A DNA stretch of 53,152 nt. It comes from Eubacterium sp. (lineage in GTDB: Bacteria; Bacillota; Clostridia; Lachnospirales; Lachnospiraceae). The stretch lies in NCBI GenBank assembly GCA_017965495.1, contig JAGCPW010000010.1, positions 1 through 53,152 on the forward strand, given 5' to 3'. Position numbers and translations under genes: made by a program. Under the pieces are notes generated by a model. The model was not told the DNA's origin, did no database searches, and saw only the letters and a list, made by a program, of their open reading frames with translations. Position 1 is the stretch's first letter. Every line of letters begins with the position of its first letter. Positions 34,269 to 43,674 of this stretch are shown in pieces.

Positions 34269-36680
34269 ATGAACAGCAAGGTTTTATCGACTTTAGAATT
34301 CAATAAAATAGCGAAAATGTTAGAGGACATAGCAGGATCAAACGCCGGCAAAGAACTTTGCCAAAAATTGGTTCCTATGTCTGATTTAAATGAGATAAAA
34401 AAGGCTCAAACATACACTGCAGATGCACTTTCTCGCATCTGGAAAAAGGGCGCCATCTCTTTTGACGGTCTTGTGGATATAAACGAGCCGCTTAAGAGAC
34501 TTGAGATTGGTTCTGTTCTTGGAACCGGGGAGTTACTTAGCATTAAATCCGTGCTTGGCATTTCAAATGAGGCTAAAACTTATGGCCGTGATGTAAAAGA
34601 TAAGACCGGCGCTAATGAAAAGTCTGGCAGCAACAATTCTGATGAGGAATATACTGACAGTCTCACTCCACTGTTCGAGCAAATAGAGCCACTCACTTAT
34701 CTTAAAAATGAAATTGATAAATGTATATTGGCTGAAGATGAGATAGCAGACGATGCTTCCCACAATCTTAAAAATATTCGACGCCAAATGAAAATAGCAG
34801 CTGATAGAGTTCACACACAGCTTAATTCATTTGTAAATTCAAAGACGGGTAAAGATGTTTTGCAAGATTCTCTTATTACTATGAGAGATGGAAGATATTG
34901 CGTTCCTGTTAAGGCTGAGCACCGCGCTCAAGTGGACGGTATAGTGCACGATCAGTCTGCTACTGGTTCTACTGTTTTTGTGGAGCCAAAGGCTGTAGTA
35001 GATTTAAATAACAAACTAAGAGACTTGGCCGCCAAAGAAGCTGAAGAGATTCAGATTATTTTGGCGAACCTCTCAAACTCATGTGCAGAACATATAGACG
35101 AGATTTATCACAACGTGGACGTTTTAACTAAGCTAGATTTTATTTTGGCTAAGGGTGTTCTTGCGAAACAAATGAAAGCAACTATCCCTATTTTAAACGA
35201 CCACGGATATATAAATATCAAACAGGGACGTCATCCACTTTTGGATGTGGAGACTGTAGTTCCTATTGATGTACATTTGGGAAAGGACTTTACACTTCTT
35301 GTAGTTACTGGTCCTAATACAGGTGGTAAGACAGTTTCACTTAAGACTGTTGGTCTACTTACTCTTATGGGGCAGGCTGGACTTCATATTCCAGCGGATG
35401 ATAAGAGCGAGATTGCTGTTTTTGACGAAGTCTTTGCAGATATTGGTGATGAGCAAAGTATTGAGCAGAGTTTAAGTACATTCTCATCTCACATGGTTAA
35501 CACTGTGGATATTTTAAAGAAGGCGGATGCCAACTCACTTGTTTTGTTTGACGAGATTGGTGCTGGTACAGACCCAGTGGAGGGTGCTGCTCTAGCTATT
35601 TCTATTCTATCGTTCTTAAAAGATGTGGGTGCTCGCATTATGGCTACCACTCACTACAGCGAACTTAAGCTTTATGCCCTATCAACTAATGGCGTTTCCA
35701 ATGCTAGCTGCGAGTTTAATGTAGAAACTTTGCAGCCTACTTATAAACTGCTTATTGGTCTTCCAGGAAAGAGTAATGCTTTTGCTATTTCTAGCAAACT
35801 TGGTCTTTCAGAAGACATTATTGAGGGTGCTAGGGAGCGTATTGATTCTGACGATGAACAATTTGAAGATGTGCTAGAAAAAATCGATAAACAGCGCGTC
35901 CAGATTGAGAAAGATCAAGAGACTATCGCAGTTTACAAATCTCAAATTGAGAGTCTTAAGAAAGAATATGAGCAAAAGAGAAAGCGTCTTGAAGGTCAAA
36001 GAGATAGGATTGTAACTGAGGCTAAAGAAGAGGCGGCTAAGATACTAAAAGACGCTAAGCAGACAGCCGACAAAGCAATCTCAGACATCAATAAAAATAA
36101 AAAGTCAGTTAACACTAAGGAGATGGAGCAAGCAAGAGGAAGTATCGGCGAGATGCTTAAAGATGTGCAGACTCCTTCCATCAAGCGCTCTATCGGTTCT
36201 AAAGAACATAAGCCATCTGACTTTAAGCTGGGAACTGGTGTTAAGGTTTTGAGTCTTAACTTAAATGGTCATGTGACATCACTCCCAGACAAAGATGGAA
36301 ACATGGATGTTCAGATGGGCATTCTTAATTCAAAGATAAATATTAAAGATCTTGAGATAATTGATGAACCTGACATCAAAGCACCTGGCTTTAAGAAAGG
36401 CTCTAGCGGAAAGATTAAGATGCAAAAATCTCAGGATGTTTCTATGGAAATAAATGTGATTGGAAAGACTGTGGATGAGGCTATCAATGCTTTGGAAAAA
36501 TATTTGGATGATGCATATATCGCAAAACTACCACAGGTTACAATCATCCACGGCAAAGGAACTGGCAAATTAAGAAGTGCTATCCAAAGCTATTTAAAGA
36601 AATGTAAATATGTAGATTCATATAGAAACGGAACGTTTGGCGAAGGCGGAAGCGGAGCCACCATTGTTACATTTAAATAA
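34269..36680 (+). CDS. mutS2: MutS2, ATPase/endonuclease
   Basis: 803 residues. MutS-like core without the mismatch-recognition domain: lever/clamp helices, Walker A GPNTGGKT (348-355), DEIGAGTDP Walker B, a long coiled coil (about 520-610) and a C-terminal Smr nuclease domain with HGKGTGKLR. Suppresses homologous recombination and, in Bacillus, splits collided ribosomes. Residues 108-130 (KDKTGANEKSGSNNSDEEYTD) are a low-complexity insert in the N-terminal part, unusual for the family but in frame. AAGGAA precedes the ATG. Confidence 0.96.
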   Translation: MNSKVLSTLEFNKIAKMLEDIAGSNAGKELCQKLVPMSDLNEIKKAQTYTADALSRIWKKGAISFDGLVDINEPLKRLEIGSVLGTGELLSIKSVLGISNEAKTYGRDVKDKTGANEKSGSNNSDEEYTDSLTPLFEQIEPLTYLKNEIDKCILAEDEIADDASHNLKNIRRQMKIAADRVHTQLNSFVNSKTGKDVLQDSLITMRDGRYCVPVKAEHRAQVDGIVHDQSATGSTVFVEPKAVVDLNNKLRDLAAKEAEEIQIILANLSNSCAEHIDEIYHNVDVLTKLDFILAKGVLAKQMKATIPILNDHGYINIKQGRHPLLDVETVVPIDVHLGKDFTLLVVTGPNTGGKTVSLKTVGLLTLMGQAGLHIPADDKSEIAVFDEVFADIGDEQSIEQSLSTFSSHMVNTVDILKKADANSLVLFDEIGAGTDPVEGAALAISILSFLKDVGARIMATTHYSELKLYALSTNGVSNASCEFNVETLQPTYKLLIGLPGKSNAFAISSKLGLSEDIIEGARERIDSDDEQFEDVLEKIDKQRVQIEKDQETIAVYKSQIESLKKEYEQKRKRLEGQRDRIVTEAKEEAAKILKDAKQTADKAISDINKNKKSVNTKEMEQARGSIGEMLKDVQTPSIKRSIGSKEHKPSDFKLGTGVKVLSLNLNGHVTSLPDKDGNMDVQMGILNSKINIKDLEIIDEPDIKAPGFKKGSSGKIKMQKSQDVSMEINVIGKTVDEAINALEKYLDDAYIAKLPQVTIIHGKGTGKLRSAIQSYLKKCKYVDSYRNGTFGEGGSGATIVTFK

Positions 36681-36742
36681 TTTTTAAAATTACTTCATAT
36701 CTTTTTAATAATTATTTGTGACAATATTTTTAGGAGGAACTT

Positions 36743-37444
36743 ATGGCAGACAAAAAGAAAATTTTGATAGTAGATGATGATGAGAATATCGCAAATCTTA
36801 TTTCTTTGTATTTGACGAAGGAATGTTTTGAGACTCATATAGAAAACGATGGAGAATCAGCTATTGAGGCATGGAAATCTTTTAACCCAGATTTGATTCT
36901 TCTTGATATTATGCTTCCAGGAATGGATGGCTATGATGTTTGCAGAACTATCAGAAAAGAATCTAATGTTCCTATCATTATGCTTTCTGCTAAGACAGAA
37001 GTTTTTGATAAGGTTCTAGGCCTAGAGTTAGGAGCAGATGATTATATGATTAAGCCTTTCGATTCTAAGGAACTAGTGGCTAGGGTTAAGTCAGTTTTAA
37101 GACGCTACCAAGAGCCTACTTCCGCTCCTGAAGAGAAAGAAGATAAAGTTCTAGAGTTTAAGGATTTAACTATCAACCTTTCAAACTACGAAGTTATTTA
37201 TAAAGGTAAACCTGTCGAGATGACTCCAAGAGAGATTGAGCTTTTATACTTTCTTGCATCATCTCCTAACCAAGTATTTAACCGCGAGCAATTGTTAGAG
37301 CAGATTTGGGGTTATGATTTTGCAGGGGACACTAGAACTGTAGATGTTCACATCAAAAGGATTAGAGAAAAACTCCCAGATACAGATGAGTGGGCTATCA
37401 CTACTGTTTGGAGTGTAGGATATAAATTTGAATTGAAGAAGTAA
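36743..37444 (+). CDS. OmpR/PhoB-family response regulator
   Basis: 233 residues: receiver domain with acidic pocket DDD (11-13), phospho-acceptor Asp55 (LLDIMLPG) and Lys of MIKPF; winged-helix DNA-binding domain (about 140-233) with TPREIELLYFL and DVHIKRIREKL. AGGAGG eight bases before the ATG. Ends one base before the kinase gene. The stimulus is unknown. Confidence 0.95.
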   Translation: MADKKKILIVDDDENIANLISLYLTKECFETHIENDGESAIEAWKSFNPDLILLDIMLPGMDGYDVCRTIRKESNVPIIMLSAKTEVFDKVLGLELGADDYMIKPFDSKELVARVKSVLRRYQEPTSAPEEKEDKVLEFKDLTINLSNYEVIYKGKPVEMTPREIELLYFLASSPNQVFNREQLLEQIWGYDFAGDTRTVDVHIKRIREKLPDTDEWAITTVWSVGYKFELKK

Positions 37445-37445
37445 T

Positions 37446-38450
37446 ATGATGAAATCACTTTTGACAAAACTTATAGCAATTTTTTTGGTAAGTGCATTGG
37501 TTAGCTTTGCACTTATCTATTTTGTGATGCCTGCTGCAGATAAAAATGTTGCGCTTATAACATACGTCATTGTTCTTGCAGTGTTCTTAATTGCTTTTGC
37601 TATTGTATATTTTCTATATATAAAGCCTTTAAAGAAGATTAGAACTGCTGCTATGGAATATGCCAACGGTCATTTTGACTACGACGGCTTAGATATTAAT
37701 AGAAAAGATGAGATAGGTGATGTAGCCACATCTCTTAACTATATGGCAGACCAGTTAGAAAATACTAGAGAATATCAAAGAGACTTTATTTCAAATATTT
37801 CTCACGACTTTAGATCTCCTCTTACCTCCATTAAGGGTTATCTAGAGGCAATGATTGATGGAACTATCCCTCCAGAAGAATATGATCACTACTTAAAGAC
37901 TGTTCTTGCAGAGGCAGATAGACTAGAAAACCTAACAACAGGGCTTCTAAATATGGATGGCTATGGCACTGAAGGTTTAGAGCTTATCTTGGAAAACTTT
38001 GATATGGAACAAGTAGTTACTGAGGCTGTGGAGACATTTGAAGGCAGATGTAACAAGAAAAAACTAGAAGTTATAATGAAATTTCCAAGTCACCACTATC
38101 TAGTTTACGGAGACAAAGGAAAATACGAGCAAGTATTATATAACTTGCTAGACAATGCAATTAAATTTAGCCCTTCATCATCTAAGATCATCATTAGTTT
38201 ATACAATCAAGGGGATAAGCAGTACTGCTCCATTAAAGACTTCGGTCCTGGAATACCAGCAGACAAGATTGATAAAATATTCCAGAGATTCTACAAATCA
38301 GATTCTTCTAGAGGCCGTGACAAAACTGGAAATGGCATTGGCCTATCAATAGTAAAAGAAATAATAATGGCCCACAACGAAACAATAGATGTTATCTCAA
38401 CTGAAGGGGCTGGCTGCGAGTTTGTATTCTCAATAAGCAAAGCTAAATAG
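37446..38450 (+). CDS. HAMP-containing sensor histidine kinase
   Basis: 334 residues: two membrane helices (5-28, 36-58) with almost no extracellular loop between them, HAMP domain (58-110), HisKA with phospho-accepting His120 (NISHDFRSP), and HATPase with DNAIKFS, GPGIP and GNGIGLSI boxes. The tiny loop suggests sensing within the membrane, as in intramembrane-sensing kinases, often of envelope stress. Cognate to the response regulator upstream. Confidence 0.95.
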   Translation: MMKSLLTKLIAIFLVSALVSFALIYFVMPAADKNVALITYVIVLAVFLIAFAIVYFLYIKPLKKIRTAAMEYANGHFDYDGLDINRKDEIGDVATSLNYMADQLENTREYQRDFISNISHDFRSPLTSIKGYLEAMIDGTIPPEEYDHYLKTVLAEADRLENLTTGLLNMDGYGTEGLELILENFDMEQVVTEAVETFEGRCNKKKLEVIMKFPSHHYLVYGDKGKYEQVLYNLLDNAIKFSPSSSKIIISLYNQGDKQYCSIKDFGPGIPADKIDKIFQRFYKSDSSRGRDKTGNGIGLSIVKEIIMAHNETIDVISTEGAGCEFVFSISKAK

Positions 38451-38453
38451 ATA

Positions 38454-38482
38454 TTGAAAAAAACACCGCTTTGTACTATGAT
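38454..38482 (+). promoter_or_regulatory. promoter of the ferredoxin gene
   Basis: -35 TTGAAA (38454-38459), 17-base spacer, -10 TATGAT (38477-38482). Starts four bases after the kinase stop, so the ferredoxin has its own promoter. Confidence 0.7.
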
Positions 38483-38520
38483 ATATGGGTATTATTTAAG
38501 AATATAAAAGGAGAAAAGTT

Positions 38521-38694
38521 ATGGCATACAAAATAACAGATGGATGTATCGGTTGTGGCGCATGTGAAGGTACTTGCCCAGTAGGCGCTATCAAGAACGC
38601 AGGCGATGTTTATGAAATAGACGCTGATGCTTGTATCGAGTGTGGTGCTTGTGCAGGTTCTTGCCCAACAGATTCTATCAAACTTGATGACTAA
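38521..38694 (+). CDS. 2[4Fe-4S] ferredoxin
   Basis: 57 residues, the classical clostridial size. Two complete cluster motifs: C9-x2-C12-x2-C15-x3-C19-P and C38-x2-C41-x2-C44-x3-C48-P. Low-potential electron carrier for hydrogenases, oxidoreductases and the like. AAGGAG lies eight bases before the ATG. It is set between its own promoter and a strong terminator, hence a single-gene, probably highly expressed unit. Confidence 0.97.
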   Translation: MAYKITDGCIGCGACEGTCPVGAIKNAGDVYEIDADACIECGACAGSCPTDSIKLDD

Positions 38695-38700
38695 TTTAAT

Positions 38701-38736
38701 AAAAAAAGAACTATCGATTACGATAGTTCTTTTTTT
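38701..38736. terminator. bidirectional terminator between ferredoxin and dnaB
   Basis: Perfect 16-bp stem (A-run GAACTATCG / CGATAGTTC T-run) with 4-base loop; works for both convergent genes. Confidence 0.92.
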
Positions 38737-38740
38737 ATGC

Positions 38741-40090
38741 TTAAATGTGGCTCGTTTCTGGATTTTCAAACTTGGTGTAATCACTTAGCCATACAAGTTC
38801 TATTTCTCCAGTAGGGCCGTTACGCTGTTTAGCCACGTTTACTATAATTCTATTTTTATCTTCCTGTTTAGTTTCTTTATCATAAAATCTAGACATTAGC
38901 ATAACTACGTCGGCATCCTGCTCGATAGAACCTGACTCACGAAGGTCTGCTAATATAGGTTTCTTATCTTCTCTAGATTCACTAGTACGGTTAAGCTGTG
39001 ATAGAGCAATAACTGGAACTTTCAAATCTTTAGCTATAGCTTTAAGTGTTCTTGATATTTCAGCAATCTCCTGCTCTCTATTACCAATCTTAACGTGTGA
39101 ACCAGTAGATTTAGTAGTTAGTAGTTGCAAATAGTCGACCACTATCAACTGTATATCTTTTTCTAGTTTTAATTTTCTACATTGTGATCTCATAACACTG
39201 ACATCAATACCTGATGTATCGTTTATTATGATGTTTGACTGACCAATAGTCTCGGCAGATTCCATTAATCCTTCCCACTCACGCTCACTCAATTCACCAT
39301 TACGGATTTTTTGACCTGGAATCATAGAGTTCTGTGAAATAAGACGCTGAACCAAAGACTCATCTGACATCTCTGCACTAAATATAACCATTGGAATGCC
39401 TTGCTTGATTCCAACTGCTTCTGCTATATTAAGCGCTAACGCCGTCTTACCAACTGATGGTCTAGCCGCAATTAGAATTAAGTCCGCTGGCTGAAGACCA
39501 GACAATTTCTGATCTAACTTAGTGAACCCAGTCTTAATACCTGTGATAGAACCTCTAGTCTTAGAAGCTCTCTCTATTCTATCAATTACACCTAGTGTGA
39601 TATCCTTGATATCTTTAATCTCACTAGAGTGTCCTCTTTGTACTAGTTCAAATACTTCTTTCTCTGTCTCTTCTAGCAACTCATCTGAAGTCTCATTTCC
39701 TGCATAACATTTATTAGTAATATCTTCTGTAGTCTTAATTAGTTTTCTTAAAACAGCTTTGTCATGTACTATCTGCGCATATTCTTTTACATTGGCAGAT
39801 GTAGTAACCATATCTAGAATATTATTAATGAACTCTATACTAACAATCTCAGAAGGAACTCCCTGCTCCTCTAACTGAGTTTTAACCGTTACTAAATCAC
39901 AAGACTTGCCCTTAGCTGACAACTCCATCATTGCTTTGAAAAGTTCTGCATAGTTTTTCTGATAGAAATCCTCTGCAGTTATCATTTCTCCAGCCACTGA
40001 AATAGCCTTTGAATCCATAAGCATAGATCCAATGACTGCTTGTTCAGCTTCGTTGCTATGTGGCATTACTCTTTTTACTACTTCGTCCAT
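38741..40090 (-). CDS. dnaB: DnaB, replicative DNA helicase
   Basis: 449 residues: N-terminal helical domain (1-150) and RecA-like helicase domain with Walker A ARPSVGKT (209-216), VVDYLQLL Walker B and EISRTLKAIAKDLKVPV. AAGGAAG lies before the ATG. A TATAAT at 40120-40125 in the short gap after rplI may add a promoter. Third gene of the conserved gdpP-rplI-dnaB block. Confidence 0.97.
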   Translation of the reverse strand: MDEVVKRVMPHSNEAEQAVIGSMLMDSKAISVAGEMITAEDFYQKNYAELFKAMMELSAKGKSCDLVTVKTQLEEQGVPSEIVSIEFINNILDMVTTSANVKEYAQIVHDKAVLRKLIKTTEDITNKCYAGNETSDELLEETEKEVFELVQRGHSSEIKDIKDITLGVIDRIERASKTRGSITGIKTGFTKLDQKLSGLQPADLILIAARPSVGKTALALNIAEAVGIKQGIPMVIFSAEMSDESLVQRLISQNSMIPGQKIRNGELSEREWEGLMESAETIGQSNIIINDTSGIDVSVMRSQCRKLKLEKDIQLIVVDYLQLLTTKSTGSHVKIGNREQEIAEISRTLKAIAKDLKVPVIALSQLNRTSESREDKKPILADLRESGSIEQDADVVMLMSRFYDKETKQEDKNRIIVNVAKQRNGPTGEIELVWLSDYTKFENPETSHI

Positions 40091-40136
40091 AACTTCTTCC
40101 TTAATTCGTGATGTTATCTATTATATTACATATTTA

Positions 40137-40583
40137 TTATTTTGCTACTACTTTAATAGTAAGTGTAGCCTGTACTTCTGGATGCAACTTGATTTTTACA
40201 TCATATGTACCAAGTGACTTGATGTTTTCTGGCAAAACTACTTTCTTCTTATCAAATTCTAAACCAAGTTGATTCTTAGCCTCGTTAGCTACATCCTTAG
40301 TAGAGATTGAACCAAAAAGTTTTCCTTCCACTCCTGCATCCATTTTTATTGTAATAGATTCAGTGGCCAACTTTTGGGACAGCGCTTGTGCTTCATCCAA
40401 TTTTTCTTGTGCCACCTTCTCATCATTCTTCTTCTGTAATTTTAAATCATTAAGATGTTTGCTGTCTGCTTCCACACCTTTCTTCTTAGGTAGGATAAAG
40501 TTTCTTGCATAACCATCATTAACTTCTACTATTTCTCCCTTTTTGCCGAGAGATTTAACATCTTCTAATAGGATAACTTTCAT
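40137..40583 (-). CDS. rplI: 50S ribosomal protein L9 (bL9)
   Basis: 148 residues. N-terminal rRNA-binding lobe with the signature VKSLGKKGEIVEVNDGYARN, long connecting helix (about 45-75) and C-terminal lobe. Overlaps the gdpP stop by one base. Its place between gdpP and dnaB is conserved in Firmicutes. Confidence 0.97.
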   Translation of the reverse strand: MKVILLEDVKSLGKKGEIVEVNDGYARNFILPKKKGVEADSKHLNDLKLQKKNDEKVAQEKLDEAQALSQKLATESITIKMDAGVEGKLFGSISTKDVANEAKNQLGLEFDKKKVVLPENIKSLGTYDVKIKLHPEVQATLTIKVVAK

Positions 40584-42622
40584 TATAGTTCTCCCTCCTT
40601 CATCTTAGCAGTAATCAATTTCTTCAATTGCTTAACTACATCTTCCACTTTAGCACCTTTGACTTGGGCGCCCGCCAAAGTCATATGACCGCCACCGCCA
40701 AACTCTTCCATAAGAAGTTGAACATTCTTATCGATAGCTCTAGCGCTAATATAAACTTGGTCATTATATGGTGTAAGTACAAATGATGCCTTGATATCTT
40801 TAACTGTTAGCAATTCGTTTGCTGCCTGGGCTCCCACTGTGGTAGGAGAATCCACGTCTTTAGCATCGCAAACAGAGATAGCATAAACATCTTTATATAT
40901 CTCGGCATTGCTGATAGTGTCAGCTTTTGCCTTGTAGTCTTCCAGTTTGTTTCTAAACATTTTGTTAACTGTTGAAATGTCAGCGCCCTTCTTTCTAAGA
41001 TAAGCTGCTGCTTCAAAAGTTCTAACACCCACACGTCTAGTGAAGTTATTAGTATCAACCATAATTCCACTATACATAGTATTGGCTTCTTTCACGCTTA
41101 ATCGAACTGTTTCGTTAATGTACTGCATAATCTCAACCACCAACTCACATGATGATGAAGCAGTAAGTTCAATGTATGAAAGCTGCACATTTTCGATAGC
41201 GTCTTCTTTTTGTCTGTGGTGATCTACCACTACCTTTGTCTGTGCTCTGTTAACAAGCATAGGTTCTTCGGCATAGTCTGCACTGTGGCAGTCTACCACT
41301 ATCAATACGTCGTTCTTATTTATTTCATCAAGAGCTTCAGAGCCCTTCATAAACATATCGTTTGGATATTCTTCGTCATTTTTATAATCGTCCACTAGCG
41401 GCGCCACTGTACTTGTGTATTCACCTAAAACTATATGAGCTTCCTTACCCAAAGTCTTAGCAATACGATAGAAACCGATGGCTGCGCCAAAGGCATCATT
41501 ATCAGCCAAGTGATGTCCCATAATGTAAACATCAGCATGGTCCATAAGCAGTTCTCTAAATGCTGTGGCTTTAACACGAGATTTAACCTTAGTGTTTTTC
41601 TCTACAGATTTAGACTTTCCACCATAGTAGTAAACCTTATTTCCGTCTTTTAATACTGCCTGGTCACCACCACGTCCTAGCGCTAAGTCAATAGCTGAAC
41701 TAGCTAGTTCGTAGTTATCAATCAATTTTTCATTTCCACGGCCTAGTCCGATACTTAAAGTAGCGTCCATATTGTCGCCTGTAGGAATCTCTTTAACTTC
41801 ATCTAAAACAGAGAACTTGTCACTTTGCATCTGGTTTAAATATTTAGCCTTAAAGAATACAAAGTACTTATCAGTCTCTACTTTTCTTACTATTCCATCG
41901 TAATCGCCAAAGTACTTGGCAATCTTTCTATCAATAAGTGCAAGTGTAAGCGTTCTTCTAGCTGGCTCTACTTCTTGCATCAATTCATCATAGTTATCTA
42001 GATAAATATGACCAACAATCAACTTTTCATCAGCGTTTTCTTTTTCTAACTGGCTGATGTATGAATAATCAAATAGGTAGAAAGCAATCATATCTGCCCT
42101 CTCCTCTTGTTCTGCTTTCTTCTTGCTCCACTCTGGATCTAGAGAGAATTCCTTTAGGACAGCCTTATATTCTCTCTCGTTATAAGTCATCATAAATTCA
42201 TTTCGTCCAGACTCGTCAAACTTAAGATTTTCCCCATCAAACTTGTCAAAAACTGAAATGACATTTTTGTTTTGGATTTTTTCTCCCTGAACTACATCCT
42301 CTAGCATATTGTTTGCCCAAAGAACGCGTCCTGTCTCATCTAAAAGACCAAATGGCACATCCAGATCATTTAACATCTGCTTTTGAATCTGACTATAGTC
42401 TGCACCAAACTCTACTAAGCCTTTTACAAAAATTGATTTATATCTAGTGTAAATTACCAAAACAACTGCGGCGTAAATAATAGTGCCCACAGCCATATAA
42501 ATACCACCTATATGGTCGTACCAAAAACTAACCACTGTAAGTACTACCCATAATGGCAAAAAATACAGCGGCAATTTAATAAAGTGCGTAATTTTTCCTT
42601 TTACTTTTGTATTCTCACTCAT
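40583..42622 (-). CDS. gdpP: GdpP, cyclic-di-AMP phosphodiesterase
   Basis: 679 residues: two membrane helices (about 15-60), PAS domain (about 85-165), degenerate GGDEF domain (about 200-325), DHH domain with ADNDAFGAAIG (373-383) and VDHH (466-469), and DHHA1 with FGGGGHMTLAGA near 645. Hydrolyses c-di-AMP to pApA, thereby affecting potassium transport, turgor and wall stress. GGGAG precedes the ATG; a palindrome lies at the start of its leader. Confidence 0.96.
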   Translation of the reverse strand: MSENTKVKGKITHFIKLPLYFLPLWVVLTVVSFWYDHIGGIYMAVGTIIYAAVVLVIYTRYKSIFVKGLVEFGADYSQIQKQMLNDLDVPFGLLDETGRVLWANNMLEDVVQGEKIQNKNVISVFDKFDGENLKFDESGRNEFMMTYNEREYKAVLKEFSLDPEWSKKKAEQEERADMIAFYLFDYSYISQLEKENADEKLIVGHIYLDNYDELMQEVEPARRTLTLALIDRKIAKYFGDYDGIVRKVETDKYFVFFKAKYLNQMQSDKFSVLDEVKEIPTGDNMDATLSIGLGRGNEKLIDNYELASSAIDLALGRGGDQAVLKDGNKVYYYGGKSKSVEKNTKVKSRVKATAFRELLMDHADVYIMGHHLADNDAFGAAIGFYRIAKTLGKEAHIVLGEYTSTVAPLVDDYKNDEEYPNDMFMKGSEALDEINKNDVLIVVDCHSADYAEEPMLVNRAQTKVVVDHHRQKEDAIENVQLSYIELTASSSCELVVEIMQYINETVRLSVKEANTMYSGIMVDTNNFTRRVGVRTFEAAAYLRKKGADISTVNKMFRNKLEDYKAKADTISNAEIYKDVYAISVCDAKDVDSPTTVGAQAANELLTVKDIKASFVLTPYNDQVYISARAIDKNVQLLMEEFGGGGHMTLAGAQVKGAKVEDVVKQLKKLITAKMKEGEL

Positions 42623-42636
42623 AAATACTCCCTAGA

Positions 42637-42654
42637 ACGTATTGTTCTATACGT
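42637..42654 (-). promoter_or_regulatory. palindrome at the start of the gdpP leader
   Basis: ACGTAT-6-ATACGT inverted repeat, followed within the same bases by an alternative TAGAAC-5-GTTCTA pairing. With the -10 TATAAT at 42662-42667 it would lie at +1, 16 bases before the start codon. Operator or 5' hairpin. Confidence 0.45.
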
Positions 42655-42661
42655 ACAGAAA

Positions 42662-42667
42662 ATTATA
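42662..42667 (-). promoter_or_regulatory. -10 element of gdpP
   Basis: TATAAT on the minus strand, in the 47-base gap between the TagF-like gene and gdpP. No convincing -35. Confidence 0.45.
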
Positions 42668-42669
42668 CA

Positions 42670-43674
42670 TTATTTCGCCAAAATCTCCAATACTTTCGCA
42701 CATGGATTTTTGTCTGGCTTATATGAAAATTCATCCCAGAATTTTTCGAAATCTTCTGTCTTTGGCGAAGCCACCTTATCACCTATTGTAGTCAAATCAG
42801 ATATCCAAAGATTTGGATAATTATCGTGCATATACTGCTCAAAGCCATTATTTTTATTAAAGATTGCAAACACTGGCTTCCTGACTGCGGCAAAACAAGT
42901 GGCAAACATAAAAGTGTTAGTAACCAAAACGTCCGCCAAATAGAGAACCCTTCTAAAGTCTAGCATCTGCTTCATAAATCCGACCTTTTCCTGGTATTCA
43001 GGACCTAGATGAACAGCATTTTCCATCAACTCCTCAGAATTAGTCACTATAAACCAATCATCTGGCACGTTATCAGCAAGTTTTTTCCAATCAAGATCAT
43101 TATATGGATTCTCATCGTCCTCCTCAAACTTACCAGAAAGCAAAATCACCAAAATCTTTTTGCCCTTAGCGGCTGGATAGTATGATTCTAACTTTTCACG
43201 CTTTTCTTCTATATTAGTCTGTTTATAAATATCATATGCCATAGGTGAAGTGTATCCTTCTATCACCTCAATGTCCTTTGTCTTATAGACTTTATCTATA
43301 ATCTTCTTCTCAATAGGAGAATTAACCATTATATGCGTAAAGTTTTGGAAAGTCTTCTTATTAGTATCTCCTCTATTTAGCGCCTTGATTAGAAAATCAT
43401 ATGGTGTGGCAACCAAAATCTTATTGCCCTCTGGATTAACTAACTTTTTCTTAGCTGGAAGGGAACCATCCACGCACACTAAATCAACAGCCTTCTTGCT
43501 GTAGTTTTCTTTTCCTATTTTAGAGCCCAAACCAATCATATCGTTTTTGGAATTCTCATTAGAAAAGTACATCTCCATCTCAATGTCGCTGTTATCTTCT
43601 ATATATTTTTTTAGAATTTGTAAATCTGGATTTAGGCCACGGCCCTTAGATCCGATAAACGAAATCTTTTTCAT
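42670..43674 (-). CDS. CDP-glycerol glycerophosphotransferase-like GT-B protein
   Basis: 334 residues with a GT-B-like order: N-terminal Rossmann half (1-150), nucleotide-binding half with KILVILLSGKFEEDD, VPDDWFIVTNSEE, and LADVLVTNTFMFATCFAAVRKPVF, the position where TagF proteins carry TDYSS. The Ser/Asp there is replaced (TNTFM), so the class is right in outline but key residues differ; it may be an inactive or divergent partner. It starts one base after the stop of the 940-residue GT2/TagF gene and probably works with it in polymer assembly. Confidence 0.6.
   Translation of the reverse strand: MKKISFIGSKGRGLNPDLQILKKYIEDNSDIEMEMYFSNENSKNDMIGLGSKIGKENYSKKAVDLVCVDGSLPAKKKLVNPEGNKILVATPYDFLIKALNRGDTNKKTFQNFTHIMVNSPIEKKIIDKVYKTKDIEVIEGYTSPMAYDIYKQTNIEEKREKLESYYPAAKGKKILVILLSGKFEEDDENPYNDLDWKKLADNVPDDWFIVTNSEELMENAVHLGPEYQEKVGFMKQMLDFRRVLYLADVLVTNTFMFATCFAAVRKPVFAIFNKNNGFEQYMHDNYPNLWISDLTTIGDKVASPKTEDFEKFWDEFSYKPDKNPCAKVLEILAK

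Noticed and set aside
34593-34660. Frameshift or insertion in mutS2 around residues 108-130
   Set aside because: Frame is intact on both sides and the stretch is a low-complexity linker.
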